Source: Oscillospiraceae bacterium
Lineage (GTDB): Bacteria > Bacillota > Clostridia > Oscillospirales > Oscillospiraceae
Reading direction: 5' to 3'
Assembly: GCA_031262065.1 (NCBI GenBank)
Contig: JAISIK010000047.1
Span: 1-35,884, forward strand
Length of the DNA: 35,884 nt
Of the stretch, positions 1 through 6,791 are shown piece after piece (the stretch's first letter is position 1; every line of letters begins with the position of its first letter). The notes below the pieces were generated by a model. It saw only the letters and a program-made list of their open reading frames with translations, had not been told where the DNA came from and ran no database searches. Made by a program: the position numbers and the translations under genes.

Positions 1-1
1 G

Positions 2-271
2 TGGGGTATGTTCTTGAATCTGTGGACAAAGCGAAGCTACGGCAGCATTTTAATCGTCGCCTTCTTTGCACTTCGGTATACGCTTCACAACCTGAATCGT
101 CTTCCGTTCCTGTATCGCATATCCCCGATGAATCTTGTGGACTTGTGTACGGTAAAAGCAGACGGCGCAACCATAGGGTATACTGTGCTCTTTTTCCTGC
201 TGCAGAGCGTACTTCTGGGCATATTGTCGCGCTATAAACTCAAGCGGCAGGACGTGAGCCGTCTGGGGTAG
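2..271 (+). CDS. C-terminal end of a membrane protein, probable ABC-2 permease (partial)
   Basis: The reading frame is open from the left edge to the TAG at 269-271, so only about the last 89 residues are visible. A hydrophobic segment near the end (GYTVLFFLLQSVLLGIL) looks like a terminal membrane helix followed by a basic tail. The next gene starts four bases after the stop, and an ABC ATPase follows it, so this is most likely one of two membrane subunits of the same exporter. No family signature is visible in the fragment. The function is inferred from context only. Confidence 0.6.
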   Translation, partial: WGMFLNLWTKRSYGSILIVAFFALRYTLHNLNRLPFLYRISPMNLVDLCTVKADGATIGYTVLFFLLQSVLLGILSRYKLKRQDVSRLG

Positions 272-275
272 CAAC

Positions 276-863
276 ATGGACTATGGAATTATCGGCGGGC
301 TTCCCTTTGATACGACACAAAGCAGCGCAATGCAAATCTTGGGCTACCTGTTCCTGCTGATTATTACGGATGCCATTGCAGGCGTTTATGCTACAAAAAT
401 GGGCGCCCGGACGGACGGGTTTTTCTTGCATCGCGCGGGTTGGGCTCGATGGGTGCGGCATATATTGCGGCAGGCTTGCTTCTATGTGCTTTGCTGGTGC
501 GCGTTGTGCGGGCTTCTCAGCATCTTGCTGCTACCGCGAACTGTTTATGCAGTGGGAATTTTCAGTGTCTATGCGGTGTTCTGTGCGGCTGTGCAGACGC
601 TCTTGATTCTGACGTTTCGCAACGCGCAGGCGGGGCTGTTGCCTGTGATATTTTTGCAATTGTGTTCTCTGTATTTCAGCAAGGCCCTGCCGGGGCAGTG
701 GAAGCTCCTGCTTTTTGGAAACTGGGGCAGCTATTTGCGCACAACATTCTACGGCGCTGATGGGATTGCTTGGTTTACAGCGCTGGCAATCGAAGTGGCG
801 GGTATTGCAGGCATTTATGTTGCGGGCTGGCGGCTCATTCGATATATGAATCAAAAGAGGTAA
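276..863 (+). CDS. Integral membrane protein, probable ABC transporter permease subunit
   Basis: A 195-residue protein with about five to six hydrophobic segments: residues 20-40, 65-85, 88-112, 120-138 and 165-187, with a short basic C-terminus. It lies between another membrane protein and an ABC ATPase (868-1506), with gaps of four bases on each side, as expected for a small ABC-2-type exporter with two membrane subunits. I see no conserved catalytic motif and cannot name the substrate. Such small exporters in Firmicutes often handle peptides or antimicrobial compounds, but nothing here proves that. The ribosome binding site is weak, which fits translational coupling to the upstream gene. 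Confidence 0.75.
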   Translation: MDYGIIGGLPFDTTQSSAMQILGYLFLLIITDAIAGVYATKMGARTDGFFLHRAGWARWVRHILRQACFYVLCWCALCGLLSILLLPRTVYAVGIFSVYAVFCAAVQTLLILTFRNAQAGLLPVIFLQLCSLYFSKALPGQWKLLLFGNWGSYLRTTFYGADGIAWFTALAIEVAGIAGIYVAGWRLIRYMNQKR

Positions 864-867
864 TGTA

Positions 868-1506
868 ATGAATAGTATTATTTTAGAAAATGTAAGCAAA
901 TCCTTTGGCGATCGCCGCATATTGCAGGAAACCAATTTGGAGCTGGAAGAAAACGGCATATACGGCTTTGTCGGCGCGAACGGTTCCGGCAAAACGGTAT
1001 TGTTCAAAATCATCTGCGGACTCCTTCGCCCAACGACGGGAGAGGTTCGTGTTAACGGCGCAACCTTGGGAAAGGATTTGGATTTTGCACCCGATACGGG
1101 CATCTTAATCGAGACGCCCAGCTTTATTCCCTATGAGTCGGGGTTCAGAAACCTGAAAGAACTTGCAGCGATTCAGAAAAAGATTTCCGCGCAGCAAGTG
1201 CGGCAAGCGATTGTGCGCGTTGGCTTGGACGATAAGGACAGAAAATGGGTGGGGAAGTATTCTCTGGGTATGAAGCAGCGCCTGGGGCTTGCGCAGGCGA
1301 TTATGGAAGACCCCGCGCTTTTGATTTTGGACGAGCCCTTCAATGCGCTCGATAAGCAGGGCACTTCGCAGATGCGGCAGATGATGCTTGACTTGAGGAG
1401 TCAAGGGAAAACCATTCTGATTGCCAGCCATAACCAGAAGGATATCGATATGCTCTGCGACGCAGTCTATGAAATTGATGCTGGCGTACTTTCGCGGGAA
1501 CGATAA
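868..1506 (+). CDS. ABC transporter ATP-binding protein
   Basis: A 212-residue nucleotide-binding subunit that would power export by the two membrane proteins encoded just upstream. All main motifs are present: Walker A GANGSGKT at residues 36-43, a signature-loop variant YSLGMKQRL at 131-139, Walker B LLILDE at 151-156 and the switch histidine in ASHN near 188. The protein is short for the family and has no C-terminal extension. A good ribosome binding site (AGAGGT) precedes the ATG. The YSLGMKQRL signature is typical of ATPases in ABC-2 and bacteriocin/lantibiotic-type exporters, so that class is likely; the substrate is unknown. Confidence 0.95.
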   Translation: MNSIILENVSKSFGDRRILQETNLELEENGIYGFVGANGSGKTVLFKIICGLLRPTTGEVRVNGATLGKDLDFAPDTGILIETPSFIPYESGFRNLKELAAIQKKISAQQVRQAIVRVGLDDKDRKWVGKYSLGMKQRLGLAQAIMEDPALLILDEPFNALDKQGTSQMRQMMLDLRSQGKTILIASHNQKDIDMLCDAVYEIDAGVLSRER

Positions 1507-1538
1507 TTGCCGCGCTGCTATAGAGAGGAGAGCAAAGG

Positions 1539-2465
1539 ATGATTTCTTATATACGCCGCAGCGGGGCTATTTTGCTGGCAGCGTCGCTATTGCTGACCCT
1601 GTGCGCCTGTTCGGGGGTAGGCGGTAGCGCCGAAAGCGTGACTTACAGCGTCCCGGAGGAGATTGTGCAGCAGTTTGAAGATGAGGTCGATGCGGAGGTT
1701 TTGGCAGCGATTCAGGAAGGGAAGACCGCACTTTTGTGGCGCATTGCGCCAACCGCGGAAATCGTCGGCACGGCGGCGCTTTGGCAGTATACGCCCCTGA
1801 ATTGCAGCGACCTTTGGGATGCAATACGGGAAGCGGTTTTTCCGGGCGCAGCGCTGCTCTCAGACGAAATGCTCGAGGACGTTGTCGAGCGCAGGATTAC
1901 CCTCTCTCACAATGAAAATACATACACGGTGCGATTGATAGGTGATGGGAATATTACTGTCTCTTGCGCTTCGCCGGAGGATGCACTTCGCCGCGCGGAA
2001 CAGCTTGTTGCGCTGCTCGAAGAGATGTCCGGCTTTGTTCTTACAAGCGTCGAGCCGGAAACGGAGGAGCTTGCGAAATACGCCTACGTAGTAGACGGCA
2101 TTTGCGTAGATACGAAATTGTACGCCACGACGTTGGGCGCATGTGTCTGTGTGCAGGATACGGGAGATATTGTCATTGATTACCCCATTGCCCTCGGAGA
2201 CAAAGGCGAGCAGACCGATCTGGCGCAGTATCTGACGATGGAGCAGGCGCGCAGAATATGCCGGTTGCAGTGGAACTACTTTAATCTTCCGCAAATCGGC
2301 ACAATTGACGACTATGCGCTGTTCTATATTATCGATGTGGGAAACGGGAGGCTGCGCCCGGCATGGCGATTTACCGGCATGCTCTATGATTTCAGCAGTG
2401 GGAATGCCCAGCCGATGGATATGGTCATCGACGGCGAAACCGGCGCGGTCATTCGCTTTGGCTAG
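1539..2465 (+). CDS. Putative lipoprotein of unknown function
   Basis: A 308-residue secreted lipoprotein. The N-terminus has two arginines, a hydrophobic stretch (residues 9-21) and a lipobox-like LCAC with the modified cysteine at residue 24. It should therefore be exported, lipidated by Lgt (a gene present at 31010 in this window) and anchored on the outer membrane face. The rest is soluble alpha/beta sequence without transmembrane segments; the C-terminal part (YDFSSGNAQPMDMVIDGETG) resembles a PepSY-like beta-hairpin ending. The ATG has a clear GAGAGGAG ribosome binding site and lies 32 bases after the ABC ATPase, so the two are probably co-transcribed. No recognised family; a substrate-binding or accessory role for the exporter is only a guess. 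Confidence 0.85.
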   Translation: MISYIRRSGAILLAASLLLTLCACSGVGGSAESVTYSVPEEIVQQFEDEVDAEVLAAIQEGKTALLWRIAPTAEIVGTAALWQYTPLNCSDLWDAIREAVFPGAALLSDEMLEDVVERRITLSHNENTYTVRLIGDGNITVSCASPEDALRRAEQLVALLEEMSGFVLTSVEPETEELAKYAYVVDGICVDTKLYATTLGACVCVQDTGDIVIDYPIALGDKGEQTDLAQYLTMEQARRICRLQWNYFNLPQIGTIDDYALFYIIDVGNGRLRPAWRFTGMLYDFSSGNAQPMDMVIDGETGAVIRFG

Positions 2466-2491
2466 TTTCGGCGCATATTCGCAGCGAAAGG

Positions 2492-2539
2492 AATATAGAC
2501 AAGGGGCAGGGAATTGCATCCCTGCCCCTTGTCTATATT
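2492..2539. terminator. Perfect 21-bp hairpin between convergent genes, probable bidirectional terminator
   Basis: Arms 2492-2512 and 2519-2539 are exact reverse complements with a six-base loop (attgca). The core is GC-rich (CCCTGCCCCTTGTC) and the base is AT-rich (aatata/tatatt). It lies between the lipoprotein gene (+) and pnp (-), so it can end transcripts from both sides. The U-tracts are poor and are partly replaced by the AT-rich stem base. Confidence 0.7.
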
Positions 2540-2548
2540 TGATATATC

Positions 2549-4678
2549 TTATTTCTGCTCGGATTCTGCGATTTCCTTGAGCGCATCTCTGCGGCTGAAG
2601 TTTGCGCGACCCTTCTCGTCGAAGCCCATGAACTTGACCCACGTCATGTCGCCGAGGTTGAGAACGTCTTCGACCTTTTCAATGCGGCGGTTATCGATTT
2701 TCGAGATGTGCACCATGCCGTCGTGCCCCGGGGCGATTTCGACGAATGCGCCGATCGGAAGGATGCGGACAACCTTGCCGTAGTACAGTGCGCCGGGTTC
2801 GGGAACGAAGCAGATGTCGTCGATCATCTTCTTTGCGGCGTAGCCAGCGGAAGAATCGACTGCCGCGATGAAGACATTGCCTTCGTCATCGATATCGACC
2901 TTCGCGCCGGTGTCGGCACAAATCTTCTGGATGGTTTTGCCGCCCGAACCGATGACTTCGCGAATCTTCTCGACAGGAATTTTCAGGGAAATCATCTTCG
3001 GCGCAAACTCGGATACATCCGCGCGCGGCTCGGAGATGCACGGAAGCATAATCTGCTCAAGAATCTCCATACGTGCTTTGCGGCAGCGCTCGAGGGAGTC
3101 TGCAATGATTTCCATCGTCAGACCCTTGTTTTTCAGATCCATCTGGATGGCGGTAATGCCCTCGGAAGTGCCTGCAACCTTGAAGTCCATCTCGCCGTGG
3201 AAGTCTTCCACGCCTTGGATGTCGGTGAAGGTGCGCCATACGCCGGTTTCCTGATCTGTAATCAAGCCGCAGGAGATGCCCGCGACTGCGCGGCGGATGG
3301 GAACGCCCGCATCCATCAGCGCGAGGGTCGAACCGCAGATAGAGCCCTGCGAGGTCGAGCCGTTCGAGGAGAGAACCTCGGATACCACGCGGATGGAGTA
3401 GGGGAAGTCCTCAATGCTCGGAAGGACAGGAACGAGCGCCTTCTCAGCCAGAGAGCCGTGACCAATCTCACGGCGGGAGGTGGAGCGGCTTGCTCTTGCC
3501 TCGCCGGTGGAGTAGGAGGGGAAGTTGTAGTGGTGGATATAGCGCTTGGAGTCCTCGGGGTAAATGGTGTCGAGCTTCTGAGAAGCCGAGAGCGTGTTGA
3601 GCGTGCAGATGGACAGAACTTGCGTCTGCCCGCGGGAGAACAAGCCCGAACCGTGCACACGCGGCAGAACGCCGACTTCGGCGTCGAGCGGGCGAATTTC
3701 GTCCATCCCGCGGCCGTCTACGCGCTTGCCCTCGAGCAGCCATTTCTTGACGACCTTCTTCTGCATCTTGTAGAGGCAAACTTCAATGTTCAGGTCGAAA
3801 TCTTCGTACTTTTCGGAGAATTTCTCCGTGAAGTCGCGGCGGGCTTCCGTCAGGCGTGCTTCGCGGATATTCTTGTCAGGCGTGTCGAGGCAGGCTGCAA
3901 TCGTATCCAGACCGTATGCGCACAGCTCATCGAGCAGGTCGTGATTGACGGCTGCTTTCTCGAAGGAGAACTTCTCCTTGCCGATGGTCTGCACAATGCT
4001 GTTGATGAACGCGACGATTTCCATATTGGTTTCGTGTGCGAGGCGGATGCTCTCGTAAACAATATCCTCAGGCGCTTCGTTTGCCTCGGTTTCGATCATA
4101 ACGACCTTCTCGAAGGTCGAGGCGATGCAGACAAAGCAGCTTGACGCGGCGCGCTGATCTGCCGAGGGGTTAATGACATATTGCCCGCCGACATAGGCGA
4201 CGTTCGTCGTAGCGATAGGACCGTTCCAAGGAATATCCGAGCTTGCGACTGCAATGGACGCGCCGAGGGAGGCGACGATCTCGACAGGATGCTCCTGATC
4301 GTTTGCAAGCACCGTGCAGGTGAGCACGACGTCGTTGCGCAATTCGTCGTCAAAGAGGGGGCGCATCGGGCGGTCGATGAGGCGGCTGTTGAGAATGCCG
4401 CGGTCAGACGGCTTGCCTTCGCGGCGGTTGAAGCTGCCGGGGATACGACCGACTGCGTACATGCGCTCTTCAAATTCGATGGTCAGGGGAAAGTAGTCGA
4501 TGCCCGGGCGGGGATCGGGAGAGGCGGTGACGGTGACGAGAACGACGGTGTCGCCGTAGCGGCAGATGCACTCTGCGTTTGTAAGCTCTGCGACTTTGCC
4601 GGTTTCGACGGTGAAGGGGCGACCGCCAATGCTTGTTTCAAAGATGTGGTGGTTCGGGTATTGCTTTTTGCTGATCAT
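2549..4678 (-). CDS. pnp: Polyribonucleotide nucleotidyltransferase (PNPase)
   Basis: A phosphorolytic 3'-5' exoribonuclease that degrades and processes mRNA in the cytoplasm. The 709-residue protein has the usual order: a first RNase PH domain, a helical linker, a second catalytic RNase PH domain (FKVAGTSEGITAIQMD), a KH domain with the GSGG loop, and a C-terminal S1 domain (GKVVRILPIGAFVEIAPGHD). The length is normal for the family. The frame extends upstream, but the ATG at 4678 is preferred because it follows AGGAGGAC at the right distance and begins with the family-like MISKKQ. It lies downstream of rpsO in the order conserved in many bacteria. The leader between them can form competing hairpins (see the separate entry), which suggests post-transcriptional control. 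Confidence 0.97.
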   Translation of the reverse strand: MISKKQYPNHHIFETSIGGRPFTVETGKVAELTNAECICRYGDTVVLVTVTASPDPRPGIDYFPLTIEFEERMYAVGRIPGSFNRREGKPSDRGILNSRLIDRPMRPLFDDELRNDVVLTCTVLANDQEHPVEIVASLGASIAVASSDIPWNGPIATTNVAYVGGQYVINPSADQRAASSCFVCIASTFEKVVMIETEANEAPEDIVYESIRLAHETNMEIVAFINSIVQTIGKEKFSFEKAAVNHDLLDELCAYGLDTIAACLDTPDKNIREARLTEARRDFTEKFSEKYEDFDLNIEVCLYKMQKKVVKKWLLEGKRVDGRGMDEIRPLDAEVGVLPRVHGSGLFSRGQTQVLSICTLNTLSASQKLDTIYPEDSKRYIHHYNFPSYSTGEARASRSTSRREIGHGSLAEKALVPVLPSIEDFPYSIRVVSEVLSSNGSTSQGSICGSTLALMDAGVPIRRAVAGISCGLITDQETGVWRTFTDIQGVEDFHGEMDFKVAGTSEGITAIQMDLKNKGLTMEIIADSLERCRKARMEILEQIMLPCISEPRADVSEFAPKMISLKIPVEKIREVIGSGGKTIQKICADTGAKVDIDDEGNVFIAAVDSSAGYAAKKMIDDICFVPEPGALYYGKVVRILPIGAFVEIAPGHDGMVHISKIDNRRIEKVEDVLNLGDMTWVKFMGFDEKGRANFSRRDALKEIAESEQK

Positions 4679-4686
4679 GGGTTGTC

Positions 4687-4783
4687 CTCCTGTATTTTTG
4701 AAATTTTTACACAGGAGCTTTAGCACTTGAAACCACATACAAGGGCTTGCATGCGCTTTCAACTGCTAAAGGGCACTCCTGTG
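4687..4783 (-). promoter_or_regulatory. pnp leader with two mutually exclusive hairpins, one hiding the ribosome binding site
   Basis: Read on the minus strand, the 5' arm (4757-4783) and 3' arm (4710-4732) form a long imperfect hairpin: CACAGGAG with CTCCTGTG, CTTTAGCA with TGCTAAAG, and TTGAAA with TTTCAA, with a four-base bulge and one G/G mismatch. The pnp ribosome binding site lies in ACAGGAG at 4687-4693, which is the same sequence as the start of the 5' arm. The 3' arm CTCCTGT (4711-4717) can therefore pair with the 5' arm or with the ribosome binding site. In E. coli, PNPase represses its own mRNA by acting on an RNase III-cut leader hairpin. A similar logic here is inference. Confidence 0.55.
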
Positions 4784-4801
4784 CGCGGGGAGTAGCGTAA
4801 A

Positions 4802-4828
4802 ATGGGCGACCAAATACAGGTCGCCCAT
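4802..4828 (-). terminator. Intrinsic terminator after rpsO
   Basis: A ten-base-pair stem (4802-4811 with 4819-4828; GGTCGCCCAT on the transcribed sense) with a seven-base loop is followed by ATTTTAC. It starts 11 bases after the rpsO stop codon. The short U-tract suggests partial read-through into pnp. Confidence 0.7.
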
Positions 4829-4839
4829 AAATACCGATA

Positions 4840-5106
4840 TTACTTGCGGATGCCCAGACGAGCAATGATGGAGCGATAGCGGTTGACGTCTTTTCTTGCC
4901 AGATAGTCAAGAAGGTTACGACGTTTACCGACCATCATCAAAAGACCGCGGCGGGAATGGTTGTCGTGCTTGTGCTCGCGCAGATGCTCGGTCAACTCAT
5001 TGATGCGGGCGGTGAGGATAGCGATCTGGACTTCGGGTGAGCCTGTGTCGCCTTCGTGGGTTGCGTATTCGGCGATAACGGCTGTTTTTGCGTCTTTCTG
5101 GATCAT
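4840..5106 (-). CDS. rpsO: 30S ribosomal protein S15
   Basis: An 88-residue primary 16S rRNA-binding protein that organises the central domain of the 30S subunit. Family hallmarks are visible: [20 protein letters not shown], then [16 protein letters not shown], and the C-terminal [16 protein letters not shown]. The length is exactly typical. The ATG at 5106 is chosen because the upstream in-frame GTG (5118) lies inside the ribosome binding site (AAAGGTGG). It is followed by a terminator and pnp. A long leader upstream can pair with this ribosome binding site, in keeping with the known autogenous control of S15 in other bacteria. Confidence 0.97.
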   Translation of the reverse strand: MIQKDAKTAVIAEYATHEGDTGSPEVQIAILTARINELTEHLREHKHDNHSRRGLLMMVGKRRNLLDYLARKDVNRYRSIIARLGIRK

Positions 5107-5227
5107 GATAGTTTCCACCTTTCAAATAGTGTCCTACGGCTAAGTCCGGGAGGGTGGAACGCTCCGATTCGGAGCAGTATCCCAAGACCGGGCACGCGGA
5201 CTGGAATCGGCATTCGCCAACGCGATA
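5107..5227 (-). promoter_or_regulatory. rpsO 5' leader, candidate S15 autoregulatory RNA
   Basis: About 115 bases separate the predicted promoter from the rpsO start, long for such a small gene. On the minus strand a TTCCACC at 5153-5159 is an exact complement of the ribosome binding site GGTGGAA at 5113-5119, so a seven-base-pair helix could block initiation. Just upstream is a perfect six-base-pair hairpin (GCTCCG-aat-CGGAGC, 5161-5175). S15 is known to bind its own leader in several phyla with different folds. Whether this leader belongs to a described class cannot be decided by eye. Confidence 0.45.
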
Positions 5228-5256
5228 AACATAACACAAAGCTAGGGGAAAGTAAA
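5228..5256 (-). promoter_or_regulatory. Promoter for rpsO-pnp
   Basis: On the minus strand TTTACT (5251-5256) and TATGTT (5228-5233) are separated by 17 bases. The -35 element overlaps the 3' end of the methyltransferase gene (stop at 5242). Confidence 0.55.
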
Positions 5257-5739
5257 GAAAAATTTTTTCAAAATATGGTCAGAATCGGCAGAAAGTATGC
5301 CCTCATGCCGCAGTAACTGCCGCTTTGCGGGCATTCCGGAGGAGAACCCGCCGAGTCCCGTTGCAGCCACAACGCGGTGGCAGGGAAGCGCGAGCAGGAT
5401 GGGATTTGCGCCCAGCGCATTTGCAACCGCCCTGCATGCGGTGGGCTGCCCGATGGCAGAGGCAAGCTGCCCGTACGTGACGACTTTGCCGTAGGGCACA
5501 CGCGACAGCGCAGCCCAGACGCGCACCTGAAATGCCGTACCGTGCGGCAGCATCGCGAAGGAGAATGCCTGCAATGTGCCCGCAAAGTATGCCTCGAGCT
5601 GCGCGCAAACGCTTTCGGTAATGCCGTTCGGCGCGGCGGGCTTGTCTTCTTTGTCAATTAAGCGAAGCCCGCGCAGCTTCCGCTGGTCGGCAGTAAGCTG
5701 CAGAAGCCCAATGGGCGAGCGAAAGTAGGCAACAGCCAT
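5242..5739 (-). CDS. ogt: Methylated-DNA--[protein]-cysteine S-methyltransferase
   Basis: A 165-residue suicide repair protein that moves a methyl group from O6-methylguanine (and O4-methylthymine) to its own cysteine. The active site LPCHRV has the acceptor Cys at residue 120. Other family features are FQVRVWAALSRVPYGKVVTYGQ (about residues 70-91; helix-turn-helix region) and ACRAVANALGANP, which contains the arginine finger. The Ada-type regulatory domain is absent, so this is the stand-alone Ogt/MGMT form. Translation starts three bases after the stop of the membrane protein gene at 5743, so the two form an operon. The last residues are rich in Phe and overlap the rpsO promoter. Confidence 0.93.
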   Translation of the reverse strand: MAVAYFRSPIGLLQLTADQRKLRGLRLIDKEDKPAAPNGITESVCAQLEAYFAGTLQAFSFAMLPHGTAFQVRVWAALSRVPYGKVVTYGQLASAIGQPTACRAVANALGANPILLALPCHRVVAATGLGGFSSGMPAKRQLLRHEGILSADSDHILKKFFFTFP

Positions 5740-5742
5740 AGG

Positions 5743-6228
5743 CTAGCCTAAGAAGCGCAGCGCCTTTACGCCGCTGAAGGCAAGCGTGACGAGAAGCCCC
5801 GCAATCAGCACGCCGATAAAAATCACGGGGATTGCGCGCTTGAGGCGCATTTCCATCAGGGCGGCAACCAGTGCGCCCGTCCATGCCCCCGTACCGGGAA
5901 GGGGAATGGCGACGAGAATGCACAGCCCGATCAGCTCATATTTGTGGACAGATTCGCTTTTCTTAGCGGCGCGTGTTTCCAGCTTCGTGGCAATTCTCCC
6001 AAGGCGGGGGTAGCGCTTCATCCACTGAAAAATGCGGCGAATAAAGAGCAAAATAAACGGGATGGGGAGCATGTTTCCAAGACAAGCGAGGAAAAATACA
6101 AGCACAGGGTTTAGCCCGTAGGAAAGCCCGATGGGAATACCGCCGCGCAATTCGATAACGGGAATCATGGATATTACAAACGTGACGATGCTTTGTCCAA
6201 TCGCAGTACCGGTCAGCCAAGCAAACAT
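5743..6228 (-). CDS. Small multidrug-export family membrane protein (COG2426)
   Basis: A 161-residue protein of the family annotated as putative small multi-drug export protein (PF06695). Family hallmarks are visible: ISMIPVIELRGGIPIGLSYG near the N-terminus, ACLGNMLPIPFILLF, and the loop IPLPGTGAWTGALVAALM. It has about four hydrophobic segments with inverted-repeat-like character. The drug-export role of the family rests on little evidence, so the substrate is unknown. The start at 6228 has an AAGGTGGG ribosome binding site and follows a good promoter. It shares a transcript with the methyltransferase gene downstream. Confidence 0.88.
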   Translation of the reverse strand: MFAWLTGTAIGQSIVTFVISMIPVIELRGGIPIGLSYGLNPVLVFFLACLGNMLPIPFILLFIRRIFQWMKRYPRLGRIATKLETRAAKKSESVHKYELIGLCILVAIPLPGTGAWTGALVAALMEMRLKRAIPVIFIGVLIAGLLVTLAFSGVKALRFLG

Positions 6229-6265
6229 ATTCGTTTCCCACCTTAGTATTTTTCTTTGTTTTTCA

Positions 6266-6294
6266 AGTATACCACAGTGGGTGTGTGATTGCAA
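6266..6294 (-). promoter_or_regulatory. Promoter for the export-family gene and ogt
   Basis: On the minus strand TTGCAA (6289-6294) and TATACT (6266-6271) are separated by 17 bases. It lies about 40 bases upstream of the start codon at 6228. Confidence 0.65.
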
Positions 6295-6309
6295 TAGAAC
6301 ACGCGCAAA

Positions 6310-6340
6310 AATTGCCGCCGAGCAGACGTCGGCGGCAATT
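6310..6340 (-). terminator. Intrinsic terminator after the selenium-associated operon
   Basis: A 12-base-pair perfect stem (6310-6321 with 6329-6340; core GCCGCCGA/TCGGCGGC) with a seven-base loop is followed on the minus strand by a run of T (AATTTTTGC). It begins four bases after the DUF3343 stop codon. Confidence 0.85.
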
Positions 6341-6343
6341 ATA

Positions 6344-6583
6344 TTAGTCCCGTTCCAGCAACCGTACATCCTTGCTGCCGTCTTGCTGATAGACCGCCTC
6401 GACGTCCTTGTCCATCGCATCCAAGAAAGGCTGCTCTGCGGTGTACATCACGCAGACGCCGCACGAGGAGGAGAGCCTGCGCGGCACGGGCGCCATGCGG
6501 GCGGGCAGCTGCATTTGCGTGAGGGTGCGGTAGGTTTTGAGCGCCGCAAGATGGGTGTGGAAGGTTGCAATATACTCAGCCAT
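6344..6583 (-). CDS. DUF3343 protein, putative Se/S carrier-like
   Basis: A 79-residue protein matching the small DUF3343 family, often annotated as a putative Se/S carrier. The pattern is visible: an N-terminal ATFHTHLAALKTYRTL helix region, then PRRLSSSCGVCVMYTAE, whose Ser-Ser-Cys-Gly-x-Cys segment holds the conserved cysteine. It is the last gene of the operon with yedE and the TusA-like gene and overlaps the latter by eight bases, with no clear ribosome binding site of its own, so translation is probably coupled. The family often occurs next to selenium-related genes. A role in handling selenium or sulfur as a cysteine-bound species is an inference. Confidence 0.85.
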   Translation of the reverse strand: MAEYIATFHTHLAALKTYRTLTQMQLPARMAPVPRRLSSSCGVCVMYTAEQPFLDAMDKDVEAVYQQDGSKDVRLLERD

Positions 6584-6788
6584 TTTTCGTTAGGAGCAGG
6601 GCGAACTCGCCGTCTTCCAGCGCAGTTACGCTTACGCTGTAGCCCGCGCGGGTCGCAAAGCGGGTGACGTTTTCCTTTGCAGGACGGTTATCGACCAAAA
6701 CTTCCAGGCTTTCGGGGCTGGCTTCCTGAATTGCCTGCTGTGTGCGGATAACGGGAATGGGGCAGGCGAGCCCTCTGGCGTCAAGCAT
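6576..6788 (-). CDS. TusA/SirA-like sulfurtransferase-family protein (YedF N-terminal-like)
   Basis: A 70-residue TusA-like protein. The N-terminus LDARGLACPIPVIRTQQAI carries the conserved Cys-Pro-x-Pro motif that carries persulfide sulfur in TusA. The selenium-associated YedF proteins are about 190 residues, with this domain plus a second domain; here only the first is present and a separate DUF3343 gene overlaps its end. It lies three bases downstream of yedE, with AAGGGGGA as ribosome binding site. A role as a chalcogen carrier between the YedE membrane protein and a downstream acceptor is likely but inferred from the family and context. Confidence 0.88.
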   Translation of the reverse strand: MLDARGLACPIPVIRTQQAIQEASPESLEVLVDNRPAKENVTRFATRAGYSVSVTALEDGEFALLLTKNG

Positions 6789-6791
6789 CGC

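Noticed and set aside
2708-4144. A 478-codon open frame on the plus strand across pnp
   Set aside because: It lies opposite a very well conserved gene, has no ribosome binding site and a biased composition. It is an antisense shadow of GC-rich codons.
4679-4762. Upstream in-frame start giving a 737-residue PNPase
   Set aside because: The extra 28 residues overlap the leader hairpin and ribosome binding site, and the internal ATG has a perfect site and a family-like beginning.
5107-5118. GTG start four codons before the rpsO ATG
   Set aside because: It is part of the ribosome binding site AAAGGTGG, and S15 proteins are normally 88-89 residues.
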